DNA of 64,000 nucleotides from Halomicrobium zhouii (GTDB taxonomy: Archaea > Halobacteriota > Halobacteria > Halobacteriales > Haloarculaceae), in NCBI RefSeq assembly GCF_900114435.1, contig NZ_FOZK01000001.1:1459854-1523853 (forward strand), in the 5' to 3' direction. Of this stretch, positions 8,281 to 17,907 are shown piece by piece; the first letter of the stretch is position 1; every line of letters begins with the position of its first letter. Position numbers and translations under genes: made by a program. Under the pieces are notes generated by a model that worked only from the letters and a program-made list of their open reading frames with translations, was not told where the DNA came from and ran no database searches.

Positions 8281-9915
8281 ATGTCTACGGAGCACGAAGT
8301 CGACCGACGGTCGTTCGTCAAGCTCGCGGGTGGTGCCGCCGCGAGCGCCGCCATCGCCGGCTGTTCCGGCGACGGCGACGACGAGGCCACCGAGACGGAC
8401 CCGAGCGGCGAGGACACCGAGGGCGGGAGCCCGACCGAGACCGAGACTGGCACCGGTGAGGCCGGCGACGGCGAGTTCGCCGTCACCATCACGCAGGGAC
8501 AGGCGCCGACGACGCTCGACCCCCACAACCACCGCGACACGCCCACCGACAACGTCGCGCTCCACGTCTACGAGGGGGTCCTCTCCCGCGACCGGACCGG
8601 CGAGGTCATCGAGAAGCTCGCCACCGGCTACGAGCGCGTCGAGGACGGCGTGGTCCGGTTCGAGATTCGCGAGGACGTCCAGTTCCACAACGGCGACGAC
8701 CTCACGCCCGAGGACGTCGCCTACAGCGTCAACCGCATCGTCGACGAGGAGGTCGGGCTCTCGCCGAGTCCCCAGAGCGACCAGCTCGCGGGCGTTACCG
8801 GGGCATCCGTCGTCGACGGCGAGCGGGCCGTCGAAGTCCAGAGCGACGGATTCAACCCCGTCGTCTTCTCGGTGTTCGCGACCTACGGGGACGTCGTCCA
8901 GCGGAGCTGGATCGAGGAGACGGACACCGTCGGCCAGGACATGAACGGGACCGGCCCGTTCCAACTCGCCAGCTACGAGGAGGACGTCGAAGTCGTCCTC
9001 GAACGCAACGAGGATTACTGGCGCGAATCCGCCGACGTCTCCGAGCTCACGTTCCGCTCCGCCGAGGAGGCCAGCACGCGCGTCAACCAGTTGCTCGAGA
9101 ACGAGACCGACGTCGCGGTCAACGTCCCGCCCCAGGAAGTTTCGCGGGTCCGCAACGCGGACAACGCGGACGTCGCGGCCGAGGCCAGCACGCGCCTGTT
9201 GTTCTGTGCGATGCGCTACGACGTCGAGCCGTTCTCGAGCCAGCAGTTCCGCCAGGCGATGAACTACGCCATCGATCTCGAGAGCATCATCCAGAACGTG
9301 CTCCAGACGTTCGGCGACCAGACCAGCCAGCCGACCCTGGAGGGGTTCGTCGGGTACAACGACGAACTCGACCCCTACCCCCAGGACACCGACCAGGCCG
9401 AACAGCTGGTCGAGGACAGCGGCCACGCCGGCGTCGAGATCGAGCTCCAGACGCCCGTCGGCCGGTACCTCCGCGACGTCCAGATCGCCCAGGCCGTCGG
9501 TGAGCAGATCAACCAGCTGTCGAACGTGAGCTGTTCGGTCAACCAGCGCGACTTCGAGTCGCTGGCGGGAGAGGTCACCGACGGCGACATCGAGACGTCG
9601 CCGCCCTTCTACCTGCTCGGCTGGGGCGAGGCCACCTTCGAGGGGAGCCAGACCATCACGGCGCTGCTGACTTCCGACGGCGCGCTCACCTCCTACAGTA
9701 ACGAGGAGGTCGACCAGGTGATGGCAGACGCCCAGAGCGAACCCGACGCCGAGGAACGGGAGTCGCTGCTGCAGGAGGCCAACCAGCTACTCCACGAGCA
9801 GGCGCCGTGGGTGTACCTGAACCGCCAGTACAGCGTCTACGGCGTGTCGAACCGCGTCGACTGGCAGGCCCGGAGCGACGAGCGCATCGACGCCTACGCG
9901 ATGTCGCCGAACTGA
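8281..9915 (+). CDS. dppA: Dipeptide/oligopeptide ABC transporter substrate-binding lipoprotein
   Basis: 544 residues from ATG 8281 (MSTEHEVDRRSF). The N-terminus is a Tat lipoprotein signal: RRSFVKLAGG, hydrophobic run, then lipobox AGC at about residue 31. A Ser/Thr/Glu/Asp-rich linker follows, typical of haloarchaeal anchored lipoproteins. The rest is an SBP_bac_5 (class C) fold: TTLDPHNHRDTPTDN near the start, the family segment VRFEIREDVQFHNGDDLTPEDVAYS split by Gly/Asp turns, and a C-terminal LNRQYSVYGVSNRV. It is the first gene of a five-gene operon and would deliver peptides (or nickel or glycosides; specificity is not readable) to the permeases that follow. Confidence 0.92.
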   Translation: MSTEHEVDRRSFVKLAGGAAASAAIAGCSGDGDDEATETDPSGEDTEGGSPTETETGTGEAGDGEFAVTITQGQAPTTLDPHNHRDTPTDNVALHVYEGVLSRDRTGEVIEKLATGYERVEDGVVRFEIREDVQFHNGDDLTPEDVAYSVNRIVDEEVGLSPSPQSDQLAGVTGASVVDGERAVEVQSDGFNPVVFSVFATYGDVVQRSWIEETDTVGQDMNGTGPFQLASYEEDVEVVLERNEDYWRESADVSELTFRSAEEASTRVNQLLENETDVAVNVPPQEVSRVRNADNADVAAEASTRLLFCAMRYDVEPFSSQQFRQAMNYAIDLESIIQNVLQTFGDQTSQPTLEGFVGYNDELDPYPQDTDQAEQLVEDSGHAGVEIELQTPVGRYLRDVQIAQAVGEQINQLSNVSCSVNQRDFESLAGEVTDGDIETSPPFYLLGWGEATFEGSQTITALLTSDGALTSYSNEEVDQVMADAQSEPDAEERESLLQEANQLLHEQAPWVYLNRQYSVYGVSNRVDWQARSDERIDAYAMSPN

Positions 9916-9934
9916 GACCGCGAGGTGGTTTCAG

Positions 9935-10924
9935 GTGTCGACAGGTCGGTTCCTACTCAAGCGGGCCCTGCAGGGCGTGTTCGTCGTCTGGGGAGTCGTG
10001 ACTGTGGTCTTCCTGTTGCGATTCGTCACGCCGGGGGACCCCATCACGTTCATCGCGCCCCTGGACGCGAGCGACGAGTTGCGCCGGCAGATCGCGGCCG
10101 AACTCGGGCTCGACCAGCCGCTGTACGTCCAGTACGCCGAGTACCTCTGGGGGCTGGCACAGGGGGACATGGGCTACTCCTACATCTCGAACACGGAGGC
10201 GAGCGCGCGCATCTTCGCGCGCCTCCCCGCGACGATCGAACTCGCCGTCGCCGCCAGTATCGTCGCCGTCGTGCTGTCGATTCCGCTGGGCGTGATCAGC
10301 GCGACCCGGCGCCACGAACCGGTCGACTACGGCGCGACGCTGTTCTCGCTCGTGGGGATCTCCACGCCGAACTTCTGGCTGGGGATCATGCTCGTGCTCG
10401 TCCTCTCGGTCCAGTTCGGCCTGTTCCCGACGAGCCAGCGCGGCATCGGCTTCGTGCCCGCACTCGCGATGGTTCTGACCGAGGCGGATCTCTCCGGCCT
10501 CGTCACGTGGCTCGCCCACATCACGCTGCCGGCCATCACGCTGGGCACCTACTTCACGGCGCTCATCACGCGACTGACCCGGAGCGGGATGCTCGACGAA
10601 CTGGGCAAGACGTACGTCCGGGCCAGCCGCGCGAAGGGGCTCCCGGAGACGCTCGTCCGGTACAAGCACGCGCTCAGGAACACGCTCGTCCCGGTCATCA
10701 CCGTCGTCGGCCTCCAGCTGGGGACGCTCATCGGTGGTGCCGTCATCACCGAGGCCGTCTTCGCCTGGCCCGGGCTGGGGACGACGCTGATCAACGCGAT
10801 TCACGCCCGCGACTGGCCGATGATCCAGGGCTCGCTCATCGTCATCGGCATCGGCTTCGTGGTCGTGAACGTCGTCGTCGACGCGCTGTACGCTCGCTTC
10901 GACCCACAGGTGGTGTACGACTGA
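9935..10924 (+). CDS. dppB: Dipeptide/oligopeptide ABC transporter permease (DppB type)
   Basis: 329 residues, starting at GTG 9935 (MSTGRFLLKRALQG), 19 bp after dppA. Six membrane helices are expected. The N-terminal helix-loop has the family hallmarks PGDPITFI and LGLDQPLYVQYAEYLWGLAQGD. The EAA loop that contacts the ATPases reads roughly YVRASRAKGLPETLVRYKHALRNTLVP, with conserved Ala, Gly and Leu. It forms the heteromeric channel with DppC. Confidence 0.93.
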   Translation: MSTGRFLLKRALQGVFVVWGVVTVVFLLRFVTPGDPITFIAPLDASDELRRQIAAELGLDQPLYVQYAEYLWGLAQGDMGYSYISNTEASARIFARLPATIELAVAASIVAVVLSIPLGVISATRRHEPVDYGATLFSLVGISTPNFWLGIMLVLVLSVQFGLFPTSQRGIGFVPALAMVLTEADLSGLVTWLAHITLPAITLGTYFTALITRLTRSGMLDELGKTYVRASRAKGLPETLVRYKHALRNTLVPVITVVGLQLGTLIGGAVITEAVFAWPGLGTTLINAIHARDWPMIQGSLIVIGIGFVVVNVVVDALYARFDPQVVYD

Positions 10925-10958
10925 TGGCTCTGACTGACTCGCTCGCGGTGATGCATCG

Positions 10959-11975
10959 ATGATCTCCCCGCGAACGCTCCGGAACTTGCGCAAGGAACTC
11001 CGCGGCAGTGCGCTCGCGAAACTGGGTATCGTGCTGGTCCTCGCCATCCTCCTGGTGGCGACGTTCGCGCCGATACTGGCGCCCCACGACCCCCACGAGC
11101 AGCACCTCGAGGAGAACCAGCTGCCGCCGCTGGGCTTCGACCGGGAGACGACCAACACGACGACGCAGATGGTCAACGGCTCCATCGAGATAATCAACGA
11201 GACCGAACAGGTCAACGCGACGGCGACCTACCCGCTCGGGACGGACTCCCTCGGCCGGGACATGCTCTCGCGAACCATCTACGGCGCGCGGACGTCGCTG
11301 CTCGTCGGCGTCCTCGGCACCCTGATAGCGGCGCTCGTGGGGGTGACGGTCGGGCTCTCGGCGGGCTACTACGGCGGTCGCGTCGACGACGCGCTCATGC
11401 GCAGCGCCGACGTGATGCTGGCGTTCCCGTCACTGGTGCTGGCCGTGGCGCTCGTCGGCCTCTTCGGCGGGGCGGTGATACGGATACCCGACCCGTTCGT
11501 GCTAGCCGGGCTCGCACCCGGGATGCCGCCCAACGTGGTGATACCGGGGACGGTGGTCCTCGTCGTCGGCCTGGTCAACTGGGTGTGGTTCGCCCGCGTC
11601 GCCCGCGGCGAGGCCCTGTCGGTCAGCAACGAGGAGTACGTCAAGGCCGCCCGCTCGCTGGGGGCCAGCGACGGGTACGTCATCGCCCGGCACGTCCTGC
11701 CCAACGCCATCACGCCCATCCTCGTGCTCGCGACCATCCAGATCGCGGCCATCATCCTGCTGGAGAGCGCGCTCTCCTTCCTCGGGTTCTCGGGGACGAA
11801 CCTCTCCTGGGGCTTCGACATCGCCCAGGGTCGCCAGTACCTGTCGACGTCGTGGTGGATCGCCACGATTCCGGGGATCGCCATCCTGCTGGCCGTCGTC
11901 GGGATCAACCTCATCGGCGACTGGCTCCGTGACGCGCTCGACCCCGGCATCGAGGGCGAAGGGGGTGGCGTCTGA
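10959..11975 (+). CDS. dppC: Dipeptide/oligopeptide ABC transporter permease (DppC type)
   Basis: 338 residues from ATG 10959. There is one N-terminal helix (about 20-42, OppC_N type). An extracellular stretch of about 55 residues rich in Asn/Thr (NTTTQ, NGSIEIINETEQ) offers possible N-glycosylation sequons. Then comes the family signature YPLGTDSLGRDMLSR and five further helices. The EAA loop is near YVKAARSLGASDGYVIARHVLPN. The stop overlaps the next start (TGATG at 11973-11977), so DppD is probably translationally coupled. Confidence 0.93.
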   Translation: MISPRTLRNLRKELRGSALAKLGIVLVLAILLVATFAPILAPHDPHEQHLEENQLPPLGFDRETTNTTTQMVNGSIEIINETEQVNATATYPLGTDSLGRDMLSRTIYGARTSLLVGVLGTLIAALVGVTVGLSAGYYGGRVDDALMRSADVMLAFPSLVLAVALVGLFGGAVIRIPDPFVLAGLAPGMPPNVVIPGTVVLVVGLVNWVWFARVARGEALSVSNEEYVKAARSLGASDGYVIARHVLPNAITPILVLATIQIAAIILLESALSFLGFSGTNLSWGFDIAQGRQYLSTSWWIATIPGIAILLAVVGINLIGDWLRDALDPGIEGEGGGV

Positions 11976-13225
11976 TGGGCGACGAACTGCTCCGCGTCGA
12001 GGGCCTGTCGACGCGTTTCTTCACCGAGGAGGGGCAGGTAAACGCCGTCGAGGACGTCTCCTTCACCGTCGGCGACGGCGAGGTGTTCGGCGTCGTCGGC
12101 GAGTCCGGCTCGGGCAAGAGCGTCACCGCGCTGTCGGTGATGGATCTCGTCGAGTCCCCCGGCCGCGTGACCGCCGGCGAGGTGTGGTACCGCAACGCCG
12201 ACCTGGCCGCCGACGTCCGGGACGACCACCCCGAGGCCGTCGACGGCGACTACGTCGACGTCCGCGGCGTGCCCGAGCGGATCCGCCGGTCGCTACGCGG
12301 GCCCTCGTTCAGCATGATCTTCCAGGACCCGATGAGCAGCCTCAACCCGTCGCTGACCGTCGGCGAGCAGATCGCCGAGGCCGTCGAGGTCCAGCGCCGC
12401 GCGAGCGCGAACCCCCGGTCGACGCGCTCGCGGACCCAGGGCTTCGGTCTGGGCCAGTTCATCGCCGGGAGCCTGTTGCCGTCCCGGCGCTACGTCTCCG
12501 AGGAGAGCCGGTCGCGGGCAGTCGAACTGCTCGAACAGGTCGGCATTCCAGACCCGGCCGAGCGGGCCGACGAGTACCCCCACCAGTTCTCCGGCGGGAT
12601 GCTCCAGCGGGCGATGGTCGCCCAGGCGCTGGCCGGCGAACCCGACCTGCTGGTCGCCGACGAACCGACGACGGCGCTGGACGTGACCATCCAGGCCCAG
12701 ATCCTGAACCTGCTCGACGACCTGCAGGAAGAGACCGGGATGAGCATCGTGCTCATCACCCACAACCTGGGCGTCATCGCCCGGATGTGCGACCGGGTCG
12801 GCGTGATGTACGCCGGCGAAATCGTCGAGCGCGGGTCGCTGGAGGCAATCTTCGACGAGTCGGTTCACCCCTACACGAAGGGGCTGCTGGGCTCCATCCC
12901 GGACCTGGCGGACCCGGCGCCGCGACTCAGCCCCATCGAGGGGAACGTCCCGAGCCTGCTGGACGCGGAGATGGGCGACCGGTGTTACTTCGCCGACCGG
13001 TGTCCGAAGGCCATGGAGGAGTGTCTCGACCACCCGCCGGAGTTCGACTGCGGCGACGGCCACGGCGCTCGCTGCGTGCTGGCCGACCACTCCTACGACG
13101 AGTCCCGGGCGCTGCCCGAGGGCTACTTCGATGGCGATAGCGAGGACGGCGGCGCCGCGGCCGGACCGGCGTCGGGCGACGACGCCGACTCACCCGACCC
13201 GGAGGAGGTGACCGGCGATGACTGA
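11975..13225 (+). CDS. dppD: Dipeptide/oligopeptide ABC transporter ATP-binding protein (DppD type)
   Basis: 416 residues, longer than the usual ~330. Walker A is GESGSGKS, the signature [15 protein letters not shown] and Walker [13 protein letters not shown]. The C-terminal oligo/dipeptide domain contains Cys-rich [14 protein letters not shown]. Extra length comes from two insertions between Walker A and the signature (about residues 70-100 around the Q-loop [14 protein letters not shown], and about 135-175, Arg/Ser-rich) and from an acidic Ala/Gly/Asp tail after about residue 385. It pairs with DppF to energise import. The start overlaps the dppC stop. Confidence 0.93.
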   Translation: MGDELLRVEGLSTRFFTEEGQVNAVEDVSFTVGDGEVFGVVGESGSGKSVTALSVMDLVESPGRVTAGEVWYRNADLAADVRDDHPEAVDGDYVDVRGVPERIRRSLRGPSFSMIFQDPMSSLNPSLTVGEQIAEAVEVQRRASANPRSTRSRTQGFGLGQFIAGSLLPSRRYVSEESRSRAVELLEQVGIPDPAERADEYPHQFSGGMLQRAMVAQALAGEPDLLVADEPTTALDVTIQAQILNLLDDLQEETGMSIVLITHNLGVIARMCDRVGVMYAGEIVERGSLEAIFDESVHPYTKGLLGSIPDLADPAPRLSPIEGNVPSLLDAEMGDRCYFADRCPKAMEECLDHPPEFDCGDGHGARCVLADHSYDESRALPEGYFDGDSEDGGAAAGPASGDDADSPDPEEVTGDD

Positions 13226-14249
13226 TCCTCTGCTCCGCGTCGAGGACCTGCGGAAACACTACGTCGACGGGGGTGGCCTGCTGGACCGCGTTCTCGGCGA
13301 GGAACCGGACCGGGTACGCGCCGTCGACGGCGTCTCCTTCGAGGTCGAGCAGGGCGAGACGCTCGGCCTCGTCGGCGAGTCGGGCTGTGGGAAGTCGACC
13401 ACCGGCGAGACGCTGCTGCGCCTGCGCGACCCGACCGACGGCGCGGCGTACTTCGACGGCGACGACGTGTTCGCGATGGACGAGACCGAACTACGGGACT
13501 TTCGCACCCGCGCCCAGATCGTCTTCCAGGACCCCTTCTCCAGCCTCGACCCGCGGATGACTGCCGGTCAGACAATCGCCGAACCGCTCCGGATCCACGA
13601 TATCGGAACGACGGCCGAGCGCCGGGAGCGGGCGATGGAACTGCTCGAACGCGTCGGGCTGTCGGCCGACCAGTTCGACCGCTATCCACACGAGTTCTCC
13701 GGCGGCCAGCGCCAGCGCATCGGCATCGCTCGCGCGCTCGCGCTGGAACCGGACCTCATCGTCTGCGACGAACCGGTCTCGGCGCTGGACGTCTCTGTCC
13801 AGGCGCAGGTGCTGAACCTGCTGGAGGACCTCCAGGAGGACCTGGGGCTCACCTACCTCTTCATCGCCCACGACCTCTCGGTCGTCCGGCACATCTCCGA
13901 CCGCGTCGCGGTGATGTACCTCGGCGAGATCGTCGAGACGGGCCCCGTCGACCGCATCTTCGAGGATCCCCGACATCCCTACACGCAGGCGCTCCTGGAG
14001 AGCGTCCCGCGCGCCGATGCGAGCGAGTACGGCCGCCGCGTCGACGCGCTCCCCGGCGACGTCCCCTCGCCCCGCGACCCGCCCGCTGGCTGCCGGTTCC
14101 ACACCCGGTGTCCCCACGCCCGCGAGGCCTGCACCGCCGAGGATCCGCACGCAATCGCCGACGACGAGAATCCGGTGGCCTGCTTCCGCACCGTCGACGA
14201 CCACCCCTACTGGGAGAGCGAGCCGCTCGAACACGCAGACGGAGACTGA
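13218..14249 (+). CDS. dppF: Dipeptide/oligopeptide ABC transporter ATP-binding protein (DppF type)
   Basis: 343 residues, normal length. Walker A is GESGCGKST, the Q-loop [13 protein letters not shown], the signature [15 protein letters not shown] and Walker [13 protein letters not shown]. The H-loop is IAHDLSVV. The C-terminal domain has [14 protein letters not shown], the Cys motif common in this subfamily. The start lies 8 bp inside the end of dppD, so the operon dppABCDF is tightly packed and complete. Confidence 0.93.
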   Translation: MTDPLLRVEDLRKHYVDGGGLLDRVLGEEPDRVRAVDGVSFEVEQGETLGLVGESGCGKSTTGETLLRLRDPTDGAAYFDGDDVFAMDETELRDFRTRAQIVFQDPFSSLDPRMTAGQTIAEPLRIHDIGTTAERRERAMELLERVGLSADQFDRYPHEFSGGQRQRIGIARALALEPDLIVCDEPVSALDVSVQAQVLNLLEDLQEDLGLTYLFIAHDLSVVRHISDRVAVMYLGEIVETGPVDRIFEDPRHPYTQALLESVPRADASEYGRRVDALPGDVPSPRDPPAGCRFHTRCPHAREACTAEDPHAIADDENPVACFRTVDDHPYWESEPLEHADGD

Positions 14250-14256
14250 CGGCGGG

Positions 14257-14814
14257 TCACGACTCTGTCGAGGTCTCCGCTTCCGCCTCCGCCTCCGCCC
14301 CCGCCTCCGCCTCCGCTTCCGCCCCCGTCTCGGTCTCTCCCGGTGGTTCTATCTCGTACTCCCCGGGCGAGACGTACTCTAGCTCCTGCTGGGTGTAGTC
14401 CTCGTCGCAGCCCCAGGGGATGATCCCCATGCCGTCCTCGCGGGTCCGGACGCTCACGTCGCGGGTTCCCTGGTCTCCCCCACAGGTCGGGACCGTCACC
14501 GTCACCCGGTCTTCGGGCGGCACGGTCTGCCGGTGGACTGTGATGGTGTAACTGGTCCCGGGTTCGATCACCTCCTGGAACTGGAGTGCCGTTTCCTCGG
14601 GGACGCGGTACCAGCCACTCACGACCTGGTCACCCTCCCGGTCGGTCCCCGCCGTCACCGTGAGAGATAGCTCGAAGGTCTCCGACCGCAGGTTCTCGAC
14701 GTAGAGGTGGCCGCCTTCCACCTCGGGGTTGTTGAGCGTACAGCCACTGACCGCCCCAGCGACGCCCGCTCCCACGGCGCCGAGCACGGCTCGGCGTGAG
14801 GGCCTGTCGACCAT
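14257..14814 (-). CDS. Putative Tat-exported lipoprotein with Glu/Ala tail
   Basis: 185 residues. The N-terminus has RRAVLGAVGAGVAGAVSGC, a twin-arginine signal with lipobox SGC at about residue 25. The body (about 30-150) is predicted beta-sandwich: YVENLRSETFELSLTV, then alternating strands with two further Cys (CGG, GCDED). The last 25 residues are a Glu/Ala/Thr low-complexity tail (EAEAEAGAEAEAEAE). No enzymatic motif is visible. It resembles the many small haloarchaeal lipoproteins of unknown role. It converges on the dpp operon with only 7 bp between stops. Confidence 0.75.
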   Translation of the reverse strand: MVDRPSRRAVLGAVGAGVAGAVSGCTLNNPEVEGGHLYVENLRSETFELSLTVTAGTDREGDQVVSGWYRVPEETALQFQEVIEPGTSYTITVHRQTVPPEDRVTVTVPTCGGDQGTRDVSVRTREDGMGIIPWGCDEDYTQQELEYVSPGEYEIEPPGETETGAEAEAEAGAEAEAEAETSTES

Positions 14815-14868
14815 AGCCGATCTTGTCGCCGTACGGCGAAAAGGGTGGTGCCGCCTCGACCGTCGGTG

Positions 14869-17109
14869 TTATCGCTGTCCGCCGAAGAGTCGTTCGAGCA
14901 GGCCGCGCGAGCGGTGTTTCTCGGCCATGATGACCGAGCAGTCCACGTCGTCGACGACGTCCAGGACCATCGACCGCGAGACGAGCCGCCTGAGGAGTCC
15001 CTCCTCCGTCGCGCCGATGACGAGCAGCGTCGCGTCGTCGGTCGCCCGCTCGATAGCTCGCTCGACGTCGCCCCGTTCGACGCGCAGGGTGGCGTCCTCG
15101 AGGTCCTGTTCAGCGGCCCACTCGGCGAGGAACGCTTCACCCGCGGCCTCGTCGTCGTCGACGTTCAGGAGCGTGATCTCGGAGCCGTACTCCCGCTGGA
15201 GGATACGGGCGATAGCGGCCGACAGTTCGGAGTCGGGGCCGCCCGCGGTCGGGACGAGCACGCGCGAGGGGTCGAGGCCGCGGTCACGCATCACCAGGAA
15301 GTCACAGGGGATGGACTCGGTGATGTCGTCGAACGCCGACTCGACCCGGCCGGGCGAGCCGTGGGAGTCCTCGCCCCAGCCCATGATGACGAGGTCAGCG
15401 GCGTGGGTGCGGGCGGCGTCGAAGATGGCGTCGAACGACTGGTGGGAGACGATGGTGTGGGTCTCGACGGGGACGCCGAACGTCTCGGCGTCCTCGCGGG
15501 CGCTGTTCAGGAGCCGTTCGGAGTCGGCGTCCAGGTCGTCGACGTGGTCGGCCGCGCTCGCGAGCGCGGTCTGGTCGGGGACGGTGACGACGTGGGTCGC
15601 GACGACCGTGCCGCCGCGCTGTTTGGCGATGGCACTGCCCAGTTCGATGAGGTCTTTCTCGTGTTCCGGGTTGGCCAGCGGGACCATCACGCGGTAGGTG
15701 CCGCCGTCTGGCGCGACGCTCTCCGCGGCGGAGACTGCTGGTTCGGGCATCTGGTGGGCCCGGTCGAGGACGTACTGGGAGAGGATGCCCTGCTTCGTCG
15801 TCCGTGTCCGGGCGTACAGCGCGTACCACAGCATCGCGGCGCCGGCGAGGCCGAGGCTCACGAGGATAGCGTCGCGGATGATGTAGGCGATCAGCGCGAA
15901 CGAGGTGATGGCACCGAGTATCGGGACGACTGGATAGAGCGGCACCCGGAAGTCCGGCTCGTAGTCCGGCGGGTCGGCGACGCGCATGACGATCAGGGCG
16001 ATGTTCAGCAATCCGTAGATGATGAGGTGGAGCGCCGACCCGACGCTCGCGAGGAACTCGATGTTGCCCGCCAGGATGAACAGGAGGATCAGTCCGCCGG
16101 TGACGGCGATGGCGCGGTACGGCGTCCCGAATCGCTCGTGAATCTCGTTGAGCGCCGGACTGACGATGCGGTCCCGCCCCATCGCGAAGTTGATCCGCGA
16201 GGAGGCGAGGATGGACGCGTTGGCGCTGGAGGCGGTCGCGAGCAGGCCGCCGAACAGCAGCGCGCCGCCCATGAACGCGCCCTGGATGCGCTCACCGACC
16301 TCGACGACGGCGATGTCGCCGGCGGCGGACACCTCCGCGACGAATCCGGCCGGGACGGCGGCGCTCATCACGAGCAGGACGAGCGCGTAGATGACCGTCA
16401 CCAGGCCGACGCTGCCGATGACCGCCCGTGGGAGGTTCTTGCCGGGCTCCTTGATCTCTTCGGCGACGCTCGTAATCTGGACGAAGCCGAGGTAGGAGAC
16501 GAAGATGAGGCCGGTCGTCGCCATCGTCGGGCCGAACCCTTGGCTCGGCGGAAGGTTCGACAGGTCGGCGGTCAGCGTCCCGAGCAGGGTGAACGCGGCC
16601 AGGATGATCACCAGGAGCACGACGATGACGTTCTGCAGACGCCCGGTCTCCTTTGCGCCGACGTAGTTGATCCCGGTGAAGAAGGTGGCGCCCACCAGGG
16701 CGATGCTCTTCCCCGTCGGAATCGCGACCGGACCGACGGCCATCACGTCGCCGAGGCCGAAGATGGCCGCGATGTAGCGGCCGAACCCGTACATGTAGAA
16801 CGCGCTCGCGAACGCGAGGCCGATCCAGTTCGCCCAGCCGGCGACCGACCCGAACAGCGGCCCCAGCGCGTGGTTCACGTAGTAGTACGCGCCACCGGAC
16901 CGGGGCATCGCGGTGCCGAGTTCGCTCGCCGACAGCGCCGTGAACATAGCGATGACGCCGCCGAGGACGAACGAAGCGACGGCCAGCGAGCCGGCCTGTT
17001 CGATGGCGTCGCCGGGGAGGACGAAGATACCGGCCCCGATCATCGTCCCGACGCCGATGGTCAGCGCCGCGAGCGGACCCAGGTCCTTCGCGAGGTCCTC
17101 CTCACTCAT
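14869..17109 (-). CDS. APC-family amino-acid permease fused to two UspA domains
   Basis: 746 residues from ATG 17109, chosen because a GGAGGTGA site sits just upstream and because the paralogue at 19568-21817 begins with the same MSxxxLAKDLG. A GTG at 17118 is possible. Residues about 1-440 form a 12-helix APC transporter with the signature TIGVGTMIGAGIFVLPG at the N-terminus. Residues about 465-600 and 610-746 are two Usp-fold domains (VMVPLANPE..., RVLVPTAGG...; the ATP-loop-like IGATEEGLLRRLVSRS is in the second). Substrates are probably amino acids or cations; the Usp domains may sense ATP. The next gene in its operon direction is upstream: a single-domain UspA at 17164. Confidence 0.9.
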   Translation of the reverse strand: MSEEDLAKDLGPLAALTIGVGTMIGAGIFVLPGDAIEQAGSLAVASFVLGGVIAMFTALSASELGTAMPRSGGAYYYVNHALGPLFGSVAGWANWIGLAFASAFYMYGFGRYIAAIFGLGDVMAVGPVAIPTGKSIALVGATFFTGINYVGAKETGRLQNVIVVLLVIILAAFTLLGTLTADLSNLPPSQGFGPTMATTGLIFVSYLGFVQITSVAEEIKEPGKNLPRAVIGSVGLVTVIYALVLLVMSAAVPAGFVAEVSAAGDIAVVEVGERIQGAFMGGALLFGGLLATASSANASILASSRINFAMGRDRIVSPALNEIHERFGTPYRAIAVTGGLILLFILAGNIEFLASVGSALHLIIYGLLNIALIVMRVADPPDYEPDFRVPLYPVVPILGAITSFALIAYIIRDAILVSLGLAGAAMLWYALYARTRTTKQGILSQYVLDRAHQMPEPAVSAAESVAPDGGTYRVMVPLANPEHEKDLIELGSAIAKQRGGTVVATHVVTVPDQTALASAADHVDDLDADSERLLNSAREDAETFGVPVETHTIVSHQSFDAIFDAARTHAADLVIMGWGEDSHGSPGRVESAFDDITESIPCDFLVMRDRGLDPSRVLVPTAGGPDSELSAAIARILQREYGSEITLLNVDDDEAAGEAFLAEWAAEQDLEDATLRVERGDVERAIERATDDATLLVIGATEEGLLRRLVSRSMVLDVVDDVDCSVIMAEKHRSRGLLERLFGGQR

Positions 17110-17163
17110 GCGGTTCACCTCCGGTCAGTCGCCGCCGCGCCGGACGGTCGGGCGAGGCACCTA

Positions 17164-17604
17164 TCACGAGCCGCCACCTCCGTCGGCGTTCGCGTCGGTT
17201 CCGGGGTCGGGCAGGACGACGACTGGACGGTCCGACTCGGTCACGAGTTCGAGGGCCACGTCGCCGGTCAGCAGGCGAACGAACCGGCTGCCGCCACGGG
17301 GCGTGACGACGATGCTCGACACGTCGTGGTCGTCGGCCGCGGCGAAGATGGTGTCGGCGACGTCGGTCCCGTACCGGATCTCCGTCTCGATGTCGCCGAG
17401 CGCGTCCCGCAGGACGTCGAACGCCTTCTCGGCCGCTTCCTCGCGCTGCTCGACGCCCGCCTTGTCCATCGCGCCGCCGGCCTTCTCGACGACGTGGACC
17501 GCGACGATATCGCCGTCGAGGTGCGGATCGACCGCACGGGCCGTCGCCGCGGCGTCCTCGGCTCCGGCGACCGGGAGGAGGACGCGGTCGAAGAGCTCAG
17601 CCAT
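17164..17604 (-). CDS. UspA-type universal stress protein
   Basis: 146 residues, one Usp domain: FDRVLLPVAGAEDA at the N-terminus, IVAVHVVEKAGGAMDKA, and the C-terminal SSIVVTPRGGSRFVRLLTGD, a degenerate form of the ATP-binding G-x2-G-x9-G(S/T) loop. The tail is Asp/Ala/Gly-rich. It is co-oriented with the APC-UspA fusion and about 55 bp upstream, probably the first gene of a two-gene unit. The same arrangement recurs at 21863-22306. Confidence 0.88.
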   Translation of the reverse strand: MAELFDRVLLPVAGAEDAAATARAVDPHLDGDIVAVHVVEKAGGAMDKAGVEQREEAAEKAFDVLRDALGDIETEIRYGTDVADTIFAAADDHDVSSIVVTPRGGSRFVRLLTGDVALELVTESDRPVVVLPDPGTDANADGGGGS

Positions 17605-17907
17605 GGGCCTCCCCGGACCGGCGCGAAGAGGGCCGGTGGGACGGCCGTGGGAGATCTGCCTGTCGGCGATGCGAGACGGCTGTACGAACGTCGCCGGCGG
17701 GCCTCAACATACGGGACTGCTGGACACGACAGACTGTAACTGTTCCGCCTCGGTGTATAGACGGTCACTCGGTCGATACGTCCGGATGGAGTGTCGCGAC
17801 GCCGACCCGCGAGCCGGCGCCGGCGGACCGCCGACGAGCGACGACTGTCAGGGCGCCGTGACGGAGGGTTTAGGAGAGTTCCGTCGATACGTACGGGCAG
17901 ACTGGGA

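Noticed and set aside
14845-17739. 964-residue plus-strand ORF over the APC-UspA unit
   Set aside because: Antisense frame kept open by GC bias; the minus frames have clear transporter and Usp motifs.
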